Shown piece after piece: positions 8,521 through 14,974 of a stretch of 24,522 nt of DNA; position 1 is the first letter of the stretch; every line of letters begins with the position of its first letter. The DNA is from Flavobacteriales bacterium (GTDB taxonomy: Bacteria; Bacteroidota; Bacteroidia; Flavobacteriales; Crocinitomicaceae): assembly GCA_947375085.1 (NCBI GenBank), contig CANCEQ010000018.1, positions 1 to 24,522 on the forward strand, in the 5' to 3' direction. The notes below the pieces were generated by a model, which ran no database searches, was not told the DNA's origin, and saw only the letters and a list, made by a program, of their open reading frames with translations. The position numbers were made by a program, and so were the translations under genes.

Positions 8521-9117
8521 TTATGAAGTTGCAAATGTTATTAGAGGTTGAATATCGTAATTATCTGCTTTTCTAACTGCATTTATATAATTTTTTCGTG
8601 ATTCGTTCGCTTTTATCAAGTTGTTACTTCCCCACGTAAAAAAGGATTGATGAAAGAGTTTTTCCATTATTAAGTCTGCCATTAAACGAGAATGTCTTCC
8701 GTTTCCGTTTGGAAAACAATGTACACTTACCAATTGATGCTTGAAACGAATAGCCAGTTCTGTAGGAGGGTAGGTGTTGTTTTCGAACCAAAACAAGGTG
8801 TCATCTAATAGTTGTTTTAATTGAACAGGTATTAAGTAATTCTTTATTCCTAAATTTTTCTCTGAATTTCTGAATGTGCCCGCCCATTTCCAAACTTCAC
8901 CATACATTCGCTTGTGAAGGTCTTTGATAAACTTTTCTGATAGCAGTTGTTCTGCTTTTAGTTTTTTACCAAACGTCCATTGGATTGCCTTTTCAATATT
9001 GAGTTGCTCAAATTCGTCTAATTCTTCACGTGTTGTAATAGAAGGAATTTTCAAACCGTCTTTTTCTTCCTCACTTAATGGTGTTTGACCGTCTATGTAT
9101 TCTATCGTTAGTCCCAT
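8521..9117 (-). CDS. Mobile mystery protein B, Fic-domain protein
   Basis: A 198-residue Fic-fold protein of the type known as mobile mystery protein B, found on mobile DNA together with protein A. Fic enzymes usually transfer AMP or another nucleotide moiety to target proteins. The central Fic motif is HCFPNGNGRHSR (residues 133-144), preceded by LHKRMYGEVWKWAGTFR, the conserved helix before the flap. Residue 137 is Asn where classical Fic AMP-transferases have Asp or Glu. This N is, as far as I recall, the rule in the mobile mystery B group, so the enzyme may use another chemistry or metal binding. It overlaps the upstream regulator by 10 bp, which implies coupled translation, and the pair behaves like a toxin-antitoxin module. 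The frame is intact while its neighbours are broken. Confidence 0.85.
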   Translation of the reverse strand: MGLTIEYIDGQTPLSEEEKDGLKIPSITTREELDEFEQLNIEKAIQWTFGKKLKAEQLLSEKFIKDLHKRMYGEVWKWAGTFRNSEKNLGIKNYLIPVQLKQLLDDTLFWFENNTYPPTELAIRFKHQLVSVHCFPNGNGRHSRLMADLIMEKLFHQSFFTWGSNNLIKANESRKNYINAVRKADNYDIQPLITFATS

Positions 9118-9572
9118 AAGTATTTTGGCATTTCGTGTTTTATTTCAGCTGTTTTCTGTGCAATAGCTTGCTCGATGCGTTCTTTAGAGTTTTGTTGATC
9201 TTCTAAAGTCATTGTGTTATTGGTTCTCAATACAATTTCTTTAGCTAATTCTTTGGCTCTCTTTTCTATCATTTGTTCCAATGATTCGTGTTTAGATACA
9301 AAACCATATACCAACTGCATATCCATAGCATTAGCAACATCACGCAATGATTTTATGGTAATTGTACCATTTGCTTCTCGCTCTTCAATTTCTTTTACAC
9401 TTTGTGGTGAAATATTCAATCGATTCCCTAATTGACGTAAGGACATTTTTAAGGTATTACGAAAAGTGTTAACCCAGCCTTTAGTAGGCACTACTGTTGA
9501 CTTTACATCTTTGAAGACCTCTAATTTCTTATCGGTTTGCTGTAAAAGTAAATATTGCTTATTGTTTTTCAT
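9108..9572 (-). CDS. Mobile mystery protein A, Xre-type regulator
   Basis: A 154-residue DNA-binding protein of the mobile mystery A type, the constant partner of protein B. After a lysine-rich N-terminal helix comes GWVNTFRNTLKMSLRQLGNR, a helix-turn-helix with SPQSVKEIEEREANGTITIK (about residues 32-75), then SLRDVANAMDMQLVYGFVSK. This arrangement (a GW..R..L.MS..QLG..L..S.QSV...E..E..GTIT..L...A.A.....VY) is the family hallmark. It probably represses its own operon and may restrain the Fic protein. Three similar boxes with AGGT...ACCT-like arms lie directly upstream at regular spacing, as expected for an autoregulator. The ATG at 9572 abuts the first box, so any short leader mRNA would contain operator sequence. 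Confidence 0.85.
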   Translation of the reverse strand: MKNNKQYLLLQQTDKKLEVFKDVKSTVVPTKGWVNTFRNTLKMSLRQLGNRLNISPQSVKEIEEREANGTITIKSLRDVANAMDMQLVYGFVSKHESLEQMIEKRAKELAKEIVLRTNNTMTLEDQQNSKERIEQAIAQKTAEIKHEMPKYLWD

Positions 9573-9651
9573 AAGGTAATAACCTGAAAGTAATTAAACA
9601 AATTTAAGGTTATTACCTGATAAAAACAAATTAATTTAAGGTTATAGCCTT
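9573..9651. promoter_or_regulatory. Three evenly spaced operator-like boxes upstream of the mobile mystery operon
   Basis: AAGGTAATAACCT (9573-9585), AAGGTTATTACCT (9606-9618) and AAGGTTATAGCCTT (9638-9651). Each has AAGG/CCT arms around an AT core, and the first is the exact inverse complement of the second over 12 bases. Starts are 33 and 32 bp apart, about three helical turns, so bound proteins would lie on one face of the DNA. Most likely the binding sites of the Xre protein that starts at 9572. Confidence 0.65.
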
Positions 9652-10180
9652 ATTAATAATATTTTTTATCAGTTTATACACTGAAAAAATAAAAGAAAAT
9701 TTGCTTTATTAGTTAATCTTCTAAACATTTGATTGCTATTAATTATTAATATGTAATTATTGTGCAAAGTTTAGTACTCCATTGTGAGGGTAATACGACA
9801 TGCCTAGATGCTATTTCAAATCTCATTCCATTGATGGAAATTCTAATATAAATGGGTGAAGCTCCATTTATTGAACACTGATTATTTAAGTATATATACT
9901 TTAAATTGGTCTTTGTTTTTCATAACTTAATTTTTAAAAAATTTGTTGTCAAAATCGACTTAAAAATGAATCCAATTCGTCAAAAGTTACATCAATTCAG
10001 TTGTAGTTAATTTTCTGCTTATCAACTTGATATAAGTTTACAGCCAGCAAAAAAAATAAAAATGATCTGCTGACTGTCCTGCTGTCAAGAATTTTGATTT
10101 TAATTGATTTTGTTTCTATTTGTTGAGAGGTCTTTTAAATAGAAAAAAAAGCTGAATCCTTGAAATTTAGGGCTATTTAA
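9652..10180. other. Gene-free AT-rich stretch
   Basis: About 530 bp without a supportable reading frame on either strand. It contains the promoter side of the mobile mystery operon, a copy of TTGTGCAAA at 9760-9768 that also occurs upstream of the serine recombinase gene, and an imperfect inverted repeat near 10042-10065 (ACAGCCAGC against GCTGACTGT). Otherwise I see nothing in it. It may be decayed coding DNA. Confidence 0.5.
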
Positions 10181-10181
10181 C

Positions 10182-10213
10182 AAAAAAGCCACTTGTCAAA
10201 TGACAAATGGCTT
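10182..10213 (-). terminator. Hairpin terminator read on the minus strand
   Basis: AAGCCA-C-TTGTCA (10186-10198) pairs with TGACAA-A-TGGCTT (10201-10213) with a single mismatch and a two-base loop. On the minus strand the stem runs into T6 (the A run at 10182-10187), so it can stop transcripts coming from the ygjP/hsdR remnants. On the plus strand the T run is weak. Confidence 0.6.
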
Positions 10214-10330
10214 ATGTTTTAGTGGAGTCGGAGGGTCCGACACCTATCTCTAAACACCAATATTTATAAGGGTTTCAAAACTCTAAAATCGTAGGGTAAC
10301 GCATAGGGTAACTGAACAAAATGTTTTCAA
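10214..10330. repeat. Possible recombination-site remnant: GTCGGA palindrome and TAGGGTAAC direct repeats
   Basis: GTCGGA-GGG-TCCGAC (10227-10241) is a perfect six-base-arm inverted repeat. It lies in a GC-rich patch that, read on the minus strand, recalls the 3' end of a tRNA or tmRNA followed by a terminator, although it cannot be folded into a full tRNA. Fifty bases on, TAGGGTAAC occurs twice at 10292-10300 and 10304-10312, 12 bp apart. Such a mix of palindrome and short direct repeats fits an old integrase attachment region. No integrase gene is nearby. Suggestive only. Confidence 0.3.
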
Positions 10331-10444
10331 AGTACGTTTGCTTTTGCAAATATATAATTTAAAAATATAGGAAATCCTTAATTAATTTCTAATTCAATCT
10401 TTATACTCAATGGTAAACCTATATGATTTTTATCCTGCCCATCT

Positions 10445-10865
10445 TCACAACTTCATTCCATACATCTTCTCATCCAAGTCTTTCCAGTTGACAATGTGTT
10501 TCGATAACTCTGCCCAAAACTCTTTGGAGTGACTCTTAATCTTCGTGTGAACCAATTCGTGCACCACCAAATATTCTATCAATGAAAATGGAAGTTTGAT
10601 GGTATTATAATTAATGATAATAGTATTAGCTAATGTGCAACTTCCCCAACGTTTCTCCAGCTTCATGAACTTCAAATTAACATATTCTAATCCAATTGAT
10701 TTGGACCATTTCTTTATTATAGGTTCAATACGTTCTTTCGCTTTTGACGAATGAAGTTCTCAAAGGTCACTTTCAATGCTACTATATTGTTAAGCCTTGT
10801 TGGTTGTGTAACTTTAAACTTCGATTCTGTAAAATCGATATCAATTACTTGAAATCCTTTATCAA
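10445..10865 (-). pseudogene. YgjP-like (DUF45/M48-type) zinc metallopeptidase, truncated and frameshifted
   Basis: The minus strand encodes the C-terminal two thirds of a YgjP-family metalloprotein: FENFIRQK, a frame change, then KERIEPIIKKWSKSIGLEY, FMKLEKRWGSC, NYNTIKLP, LVVHELVHTKIKSHSKEFW and a stop at 10445. HELVH is the zinc-binding HExxH motif, and the WGSC strand and the H..H...FW tail are family marks. The frame change is at CAAAAGCG (near 10740); one additional A restores the frame. The N-terminal part is missing. Upstream the same frame runs directly into HsdR-like sequence, so a deletion fused two genes. M48-type genes of this kind often sit beside type I restriction genes in Bacteroidota, which fits the setting. 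Confidence 0.68.
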
Positions 10866-11290
10866 TGATGAATATCGGTTCAGCTAAAAGACTCACAATT
10901 CCATTAGATGTAAGGTGTTCATCAATCATAGATTGGAGCGTTTTACTCTCATCCTTTGTGATTTTTCAATTCTTCATCATTTGGATAAGCATTTCGTGCT
11001 CTCAACTTAATTTCATTAAATAGCTTGAAATCTCCTTGATACTTTAATGCTTTAGTATTAGGTAATTTTAAATTGATTGACTTATTGAAATCCTTTAACA
11101 ATGCTTTGAAATCATCACGTCTATTGATAGGTTCAATGAATAACACTGCTGAATCTATGAAAGCACTTCTTTCGTAGTTTCTATCAATTTTCATTGGTTT
11201 AAAGAAATCAACTAACTTGGTGTGATTCATTTCTAACTTTGGAAATTCTTCGTTGATGTTTTTTAAGATGTCATCGAAAATACTTATACT
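10866..11290 (-). pseudogene. hsdR: Internal fragment of type I restriction subunit HsdR
   Basis: The minus strand reads RDDFKALLKDFNKSINLKLP, NTKALKYQGDFKLFNEIKLR and ARNAYPNDEELKNH, then after a frame change near 10955 KDESKTLQSMIDEHLTSNGI and VSLLAEPIFIIDKGF. This follows the HsdR pattern 'F..L..EF...L...LP.P.AL.Y..D.K.L.EI...ARN.Y.DE' and 'K...LIDEHL...GI..L..P..I' from the region before the C-terminal domain. Upstream, at about 11290, the frame enters the TGTCCCA repeat block, so the helicase and nuclease parts are gone. Downstream it is fused in frame to the YgjP remnant. The HsdR C-terminal part is found separately at 8134-8520. Confidence 0.6.
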
Positions 11291-11335
11291 GTCCCAGCTG
11301 TCCCATAAATAGAATAGTGGGACAGCTGGGACAGT
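11288..11335. repeat. Perfect 18-bp inverted repeat made of TGTCCCA units
   Basis: ACTGTCCCAGCTGTCCCA (11288-11305) is repeated in exact inverse complement at 11318-11335, with a 12-base spacer. Each arm holds two TGTCCCA units 9 bp apart. As RNA or single-stranded DNA it would form a very stable hairpin. It marks the junction between the hsdR remnant and the replication module. Confidence 0.85.
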
Positions 11336-11553
11336 AACCAATCAAAATCATTGATTTTTAGAGCTAAAATGCACTTTGTAGGTGTCCCAAAAGTGTCCCA
11401 CTTTATCTATTAATTGTCCCATTTTATATTTTGAGGATAGTAATTTGTATTTTTTGATAAAATCGGATGCTACCTTAATTGGGTTTCAAGAGGGGAGTAG
11501 TGCTGTATAGACTGTACATACATCATTTTTTCCTAGGTACTATCTAGTTATTT

Positions 11554-11582
11554 TATATATATATATATATTATATATATAAT
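11554..11582. other. (TA)n tract inside the repeat array
   Basis: About 29 bp of almost pure alternating TA between the two halves of the TGTCCCA array. It is the easiest place in this region to melt or to extrude, and could be the DNA-unwinding element of an origin. It could equally be simple low-complexity sequence. Confidence 0.45.
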
Positions 11583-11594
11583 AAGAATACATCA

Positions 11595-11635
11595 CTCTCT
11601 TGACCCCCCAAAGAGAGACGGAATCCATCCGTCTC
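11595..11635. repeat. Two overlapping, mutually exclusive hairpins
   Basis: CTCTCTT (11595-11601) pairs with AAGAGAG (11611-11617) across a C6-containing loop. GAGACGGA (11615-11622) pairs with TCCGTCTC (11628-11635) across a five-base loop. The two stems share bases 11615-11617, so they compete in part. They lie just right of the (TA)n tract, about 385-425 bp before the ribbon-helix-helix start codon. Could be an attenuator-like switch or single-strand origin structure. Confidence 0.45.
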
Positions 11636-11968
11636 GAAAACAATCAAGTGTTCCTCCTCAAAATGAACTATCACAAAAACAAAACAAGAATGGGACAGTT
11701 GGGACAACTGAAAAACACCTTCAACTCAATAGAATCAAGGGTTTTATTTCAGAATCACACCAAGTGTCCCACTTTTAAAAATATGGGACAGTTTGGGGCA
11801 ATGGGACACTTGAAAGAAATACAGAACCATTAATCCCCTCAATTTAAATTCTAAAAAAGATGAAAAATATTCACACTGATTATCAATTACTTATAAGATT
11901 ATTTTCATTTATTTTTCAAGATTACTTGACTTATCTTCGAAAATATAGTATTTATTGTAAAGATTTTA

Positions 11969-11981
11969 CATACTGTATGTA
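11969..11981. promoter_or_regulatory. Palindrome ACATACTGTATGT upstream of the ribbon-helix-helix gene
   Basis: Perfect six-base arms around one central base, about 40 bp before the start codon at 12021. Size and position fit an operator for the small DNA-binding protein encoded next. Confidence 0.4.
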
Positions 11982-12020
11982 TTTATCTAATAAAATAACA
12001 TTGCATTAAAAATTAAAACA

Positions 12021-12191
12021 ATGAAAAAAGAAAAGACAAAGATGTTCTCAATGAGAATGGACGAGCAAACTCGTCAAAAATTAGAAAGTCTCGCTTCTAA
12101 CGAGACCTTCAAATACAATAATTCTGCGGTAATAGTTGCCCTAATCAACGCAGAACATGTTAAACACTCTAAATTAGATGCCAGTATGTAA
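12021..12191 (+). CDS. Small ribbon-helix-helix-like protein, first gene of the replication operon
   Basis: A 56-residue protein that is too short for most length filters. After a basic N-terminus (MKKEKTK) comes MFSMRMDEQTRQKLESLA, a beta strand followed by a helix, then a second helix NNSAVIVALINAEHVKH, the layout of CopG/Arc-type ribbon-helix-helix proteins. Such dimers bind short palindromes and often regulate copy number or mobilisation genes. The start ATG follows an A-rich leader. Its end overlaps the primase-helicase gene by 14 bp (12178-12191), so the two are translated together and the small protein probably represses or times its neighbour. The family call rests on pattern and context; no single invariant residue proves it. 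Confidence 0.65.
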   Translation: MKKEKTKMFSMRMDEQTRQKLESLASNETFKYNNSAVIVALINAEHVKHSKLDASM

Positions 12192-14271
12192 TCCAAACTC
12201 ACCAGCAAATCATCTATCTAATATAGGTCTACCAACATCAGAAATAAACAATAGCTATGAAACATTCAAAGATATTTTTGAACAATCGAAAATGTTCAAT
12301 CAAGATGTATCTCTTCCACAGATAAGCTACTTCAAAAATCCGATAAACAATACCAACCCCGATTCAGCAATAAATATTGAGGAGCTATATAATATCATCA
12401 CTAGTGATGAAAATATTCAAAGTATTTGTCAAAGAATCCGTTCAGCTTCCAAAGAAGAGCAAAAACAAATAAAACGAAAAGAGCTACCCTATGTAACTCC
12501 ATCTGGTACTTTTTATAAGAGAGCCAACGATGAGCTGATAAGCCATTCTAGATACTTATGTTTGGATTTTGATGATATGCCAACAGAGGACTTGAACTAT
12601 CTTAAATCTCGTCTTCTATCTGATGAACATATTCCAATGGTAATGATGTTCAATTCACCAACAAATAAAGGATTCAAGATGCTTATTCTAATTCCATCAA
12701 AAGCAGAAACTCATGGTAGATACTTCGATGCTTGTGCGAATTACATCCTAACTGTATATGGAAAAGCGGTTGATAAATCTGGACGTGATATAGCAAGAGC
12801 TTGTTTTTTATCACACGACCCAAATGCTTATATCTTTCCAGAATGGGACCTTGAGCCACTAGATGAGAAATTCTTGAGTAAATGGTTAACAATAGCACCA
12901 TCAACTTCGAGTTTAAAGTTGGATGTTAAAATCAAAGCAGATACTCACAATGCTATTAAGTTATTAAGAGTTAACAAGCTTGTCGCGATGCTTGATAAAA
13001 CACAAACGGACCTTACAACTCATTATGATGATTGGTATAAGATAGGAATAGCTTTGTGTGAATTGGGTGAGGATGGTCGTGAACCATTCCATAAGATAAG
13101 CAGTTTATATGCAGAGTATGATTATGATATAGCTGATGACAAATTCTCCTCATTATTAAATGATTATGATGGCTCAATAACACTATCAACACTTTTTCAT
13201 ATTGCAAAGCTTCATAATATAGTGCTTGTATATAACGATAAGGAAGGAATAAAAGAAACATCTCAATCTTTTAAATCACCAAAAGAATCAATCATAGTAG
13301 CTTCAAATTCAAGACCAAGAACAGCGAAACAAAGATTAAAAGATGCTGAAGGTCAAGCAGAAATTAAGCCACTATTAGGAGCTATATGGCAAACTGGAGA
13401 AGTTCATATCCTTTTTGCAGACACTGGAGCTGGAAAAAGTGTTTGGGCAACACAAATCGCAGATGCGATATCAAAAGGGCAAAGTGTTATGAAAGTTCTA
13501 CCCAACGAAAATGGTCCTCTACGAGTACTATTCTATGATTTTGAACTATCCGATAAACAGTTTCAAAAAAGATACTCTGATGCTGATGGTTGTGGTTATG
13601 AGTTTTCAGATAACCTTTTTATAGATAACATTGACTTTCGTCAATTAATAATAGATAATCCCAAGGAAAATGCTGATGATTTAATCATTCAAAAGATTGA
13701 ATCAGATATAATAGAATTACAACCACAAGTTCTTGTAATTGATAATCTAACTTTTTTAAAGGCAGAATCAACGCAAGATACAAGTGTAGCTATGTCGCTA
13801 GTTAGAAAGCTAAATGAGTTAAAAGTTAATTATCAATTATCATTGTTGGTGTTAGCTCATACACCCAAGGTAAAAGCTGGAACACCAATTAGTCTTAACG
13901 AATTGGGAGGCAGTAAGCACTTATCAAACTTTGTGGATTCAGCATCAGCTATTGGTAAAAGCTCCAAAGAGTCTAATCTTCGCTATATCAAACAAGCCAA
14001 GGCTAGTAGAAGTTCTCAAATGGTTTTCGATGCTCAAAACGTAGTAGCTTGTGAAATGAACCTAGAAGATAGATTTTTGGGATTTGAATATTTAGGTCTA
14101 GAACACGAATCCGAACATCTTCAAACACCTAGCCAAGAACAACGTGACAGCAAAAAACAAGAAGAATATAATTTGGTTCAAAACTTGTTGTCAGAAGGTA
14201 AGTCGCTCCGTGAAATAGAGACAATGACGGGTATATCCAAATCCAAAGTAGGTAGGATTATCAAACAATAA
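12178..14271 (+). CDS. Primase-helicase-like replication protein of a mobile element (BT4734/VirE-N, PriCT-2 and RecA-like ATPase)
   Basis: A 697-residue multidomain protein typical of Bacteroidota mobilisable and conjugative elements. The N-terminal part (about 60-235) resembles the BT4734/VirE N-terminal primase-like domain: LPYVTPSGTF, YLCLDFDDM, FNSPTNKGFKMLI, DKSGRDIARACFLSHDP. A PriCT-2-like region (about 270-350) has YDDWYKIGIALCELGEDGRE. Then comes a RecA-like ATPase with Walker A ADTGAGKS (414-421) and Walker B VLVIDN (D522), as in RepA-type replicative helicases. A C-terminal HTH (GKSLREIETMTGISKSKVGR) may bind DNA. The start at 12178 lies inside the previous gene. It probably primes and unwinds element DNA after transfer. 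No relaxase or mobilisation gene follows, so the element here is incomplete or relies on others. A terminator follows 20 bp after the stop. Confidence 0.82.
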   Translation: MPVCNPNSPANHLSNIGLPTSEINNSYETFKDIFEQSKMFNQDVSLPQISYFKNPINNTNPDSAINIEELYNIITSDENIQSICQRIRSASKEEQKQIKRKELPYVTPSGTFYKRANDELISHSRYLCLDFDDMPTEDLNYLKSRLLSDEHIPMVMMFNSPTNKGFKMLILIPSKAETHGRYFDACANYILTVYGKAVDKSGRDIARACFLSHDPNAYIFPEWDLEPLDEKFLSKWLTIAPSTSSLKLDVKIKADTHNAIKLLRVNKLVAMLDKTQTDLTTHYDDWYKIGIALCELGEDGREPFHKISSLYAEYDYDIADDKFSSLLNDYDGSITLSTLFHIAKLHNIVLVYNDKEGIKETSQSFKSPKESIIVASNSRPRTAKQRLKDAEGQAEIKPLLGAIWQTGEVHILFADTGAGKSVWATQIADAISKGQSVMKVLPNENGPLRVLFYDFELSDKQFQKRYSDADGCGYEFSDNLFIDNIDFRQLIIDNPKENADDLIIQKIESDIIELQPQVLVIDNLTFLKAESTQDTSVAMSLVRKLNELKVNYQLSLLVLAHTPKVKAGTPISLNELGGSKHLSNFVDSASAIGKSSKESNLRYIKQAKASRSSQMVFDAQNVVACEMNLEDRFLGFEYLGLEHESEHLQTPSQEQRDSKKQEEYNLVQNLLSEGKSLREIETMTGISKSKVGRIIKQ

Positions 14272-14290
14272 CCAACTAATTAATTCAATA

Positions 14291-14320
14291 CAAGGTCACT
14301 CAATCATGGGTGACCTTTTG
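14291..14320 (+). terminator. Intrinsic terminator after the primase-helicase gene
   Basis: CAAGGTCAC (14291-14299) pairs with GTGACCTT (14310-14317) around a ten-base loop and ends in TTTTG. It closes the replication operon. Confidence 0.75.
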
Positions 14321-14974
14321 TTGTTTACACTTCCCACCTCTGTGATGCTAGTTCTGCGTAGATTTAGTTCTTATATGGTTTATATTTGCGACTTACATGT
14401 TCTTATATGATTAAAAAGAACACGTTAAAGCTATATTGATTTATTAAAATAAAATGAGTTTAAGGCTCCTATATCTATGGTTTAAGCGTTCTCATGGTAT
14501 TATTTTCTGGAAAATATAAAATATAGTAATGTTGAGTGATATTTATAGTTAAAAGAACACATAATTCAAACTGAAATACTTAACAAGTTGTTGAAGTGGT
14601 TTCATTTAGCTCTTATCGTGAGTATAATGGAATTGGTGACTTGGTTCGTTCTGGGTAGCTTGAACTAGGATTTTGAAGTGGTTAATATAGCTAAATCAAG
14701 CTTTTACCACCATTTCATCACAAATCATTTCTACTTCTTCTCAAGTCAATTGGGTATCATCCTTGACCTTGAACTTATGAATTGTTTTTCTTCTTGATGC
14801 TTGATTGTCATATCAATAATAATTATAATTCATTACGTTTAACTAGATGTTTCTAACATTGGTTATGGTTACTAATGACTTAACAGTTATAGCACTTATA
14901 TTTCTTACACTTAACTCTCTCTTTTTTATTTTAGGACGTAATAAGCTGACACAATGTTGTTTAACGTTCAAGTA
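14321..14974. other. Gene-free stretch with short direct repeats
   Basis: About 650 bp with no convincing gene. GTTCTTATATG(G/A)TT occurs at 14367-14380 and 14399-14412, 32 bp apart. TTGAAGTGGTT occurs at 14591 and 14673, each followed by a similar (C)AT(T)TAGCT-like end. The minus strand near 14700-14800 has a coding-like stretch broken by a stop (KFKVKDDTQLT, stop, EEVEMICDEMVVK) that may be a trace of a dead gene. The mobilisation genes expected here are missing. Confidence 0.4.

Larger units (their letters stand above)
11288..11812. repeat. TGTCCCA repeat array, candidate iterons of the replication module
   Basis: TGTCCCA occurs at 11290, 11299, 11383, 11394, 11415 and 11765. Its complement TGGGACA occurs at 11318, 11327, 11691, 11700, 11784 and 11802, with a variant TGGGGCA at 11794. 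Close pairs are spaced 9-11 bp, about one helical turn. CAAGTGTCCCA (11761-11771) is also exactly inverted at 11802-11812. The array brackets a (TA)n tract and precedes the ribbon-helix-helix and primase-helicase genes. This is how iteron-type origins and autoregulated replication loci look. It is not a CRISPR array: repeats are too short and spacers irregular. Confidence 0.6.

Noticed and set aside
10214..10260. Complete tRNA or tmRNA gene
   Set aside because: Only a 3'-end-like patch is visible. No matching acceptor 5' strand, anticodon arm or tag reading frame could be found upstream on the minus strand.
7572..11290. Frameshifts as mere sequencing errors
   Set aside because: Errors cannot be excluded at single homopolymers, but hsdR also has a nonsense codon, missing parts and a fusion, and homopolymer-rich core genes are intact.
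11288..11812. CRISPR array
   Set aside because: The repeat is only 7 bp, appears in both orientations, and spacing ranges from 9 to several hundred bp. No cas gene is present.
11600..11833. A 77-codon plus-strand reading frame in the TGTCCCA region
   Set aside because: It is made largely of the repeat units and a hairpin, has no recognisable domain, and its start lies inside a stem. Repeats explain it better than coding.
14700..14830. Minus-strand coding remnant (KFKVKDDTQLT, stop, EEVEMICDEMVVK)
   Set aside because: The stretch looks coding but is short, has no start and a stop in the middle, and no family is recognisable. Not listed as a gene.
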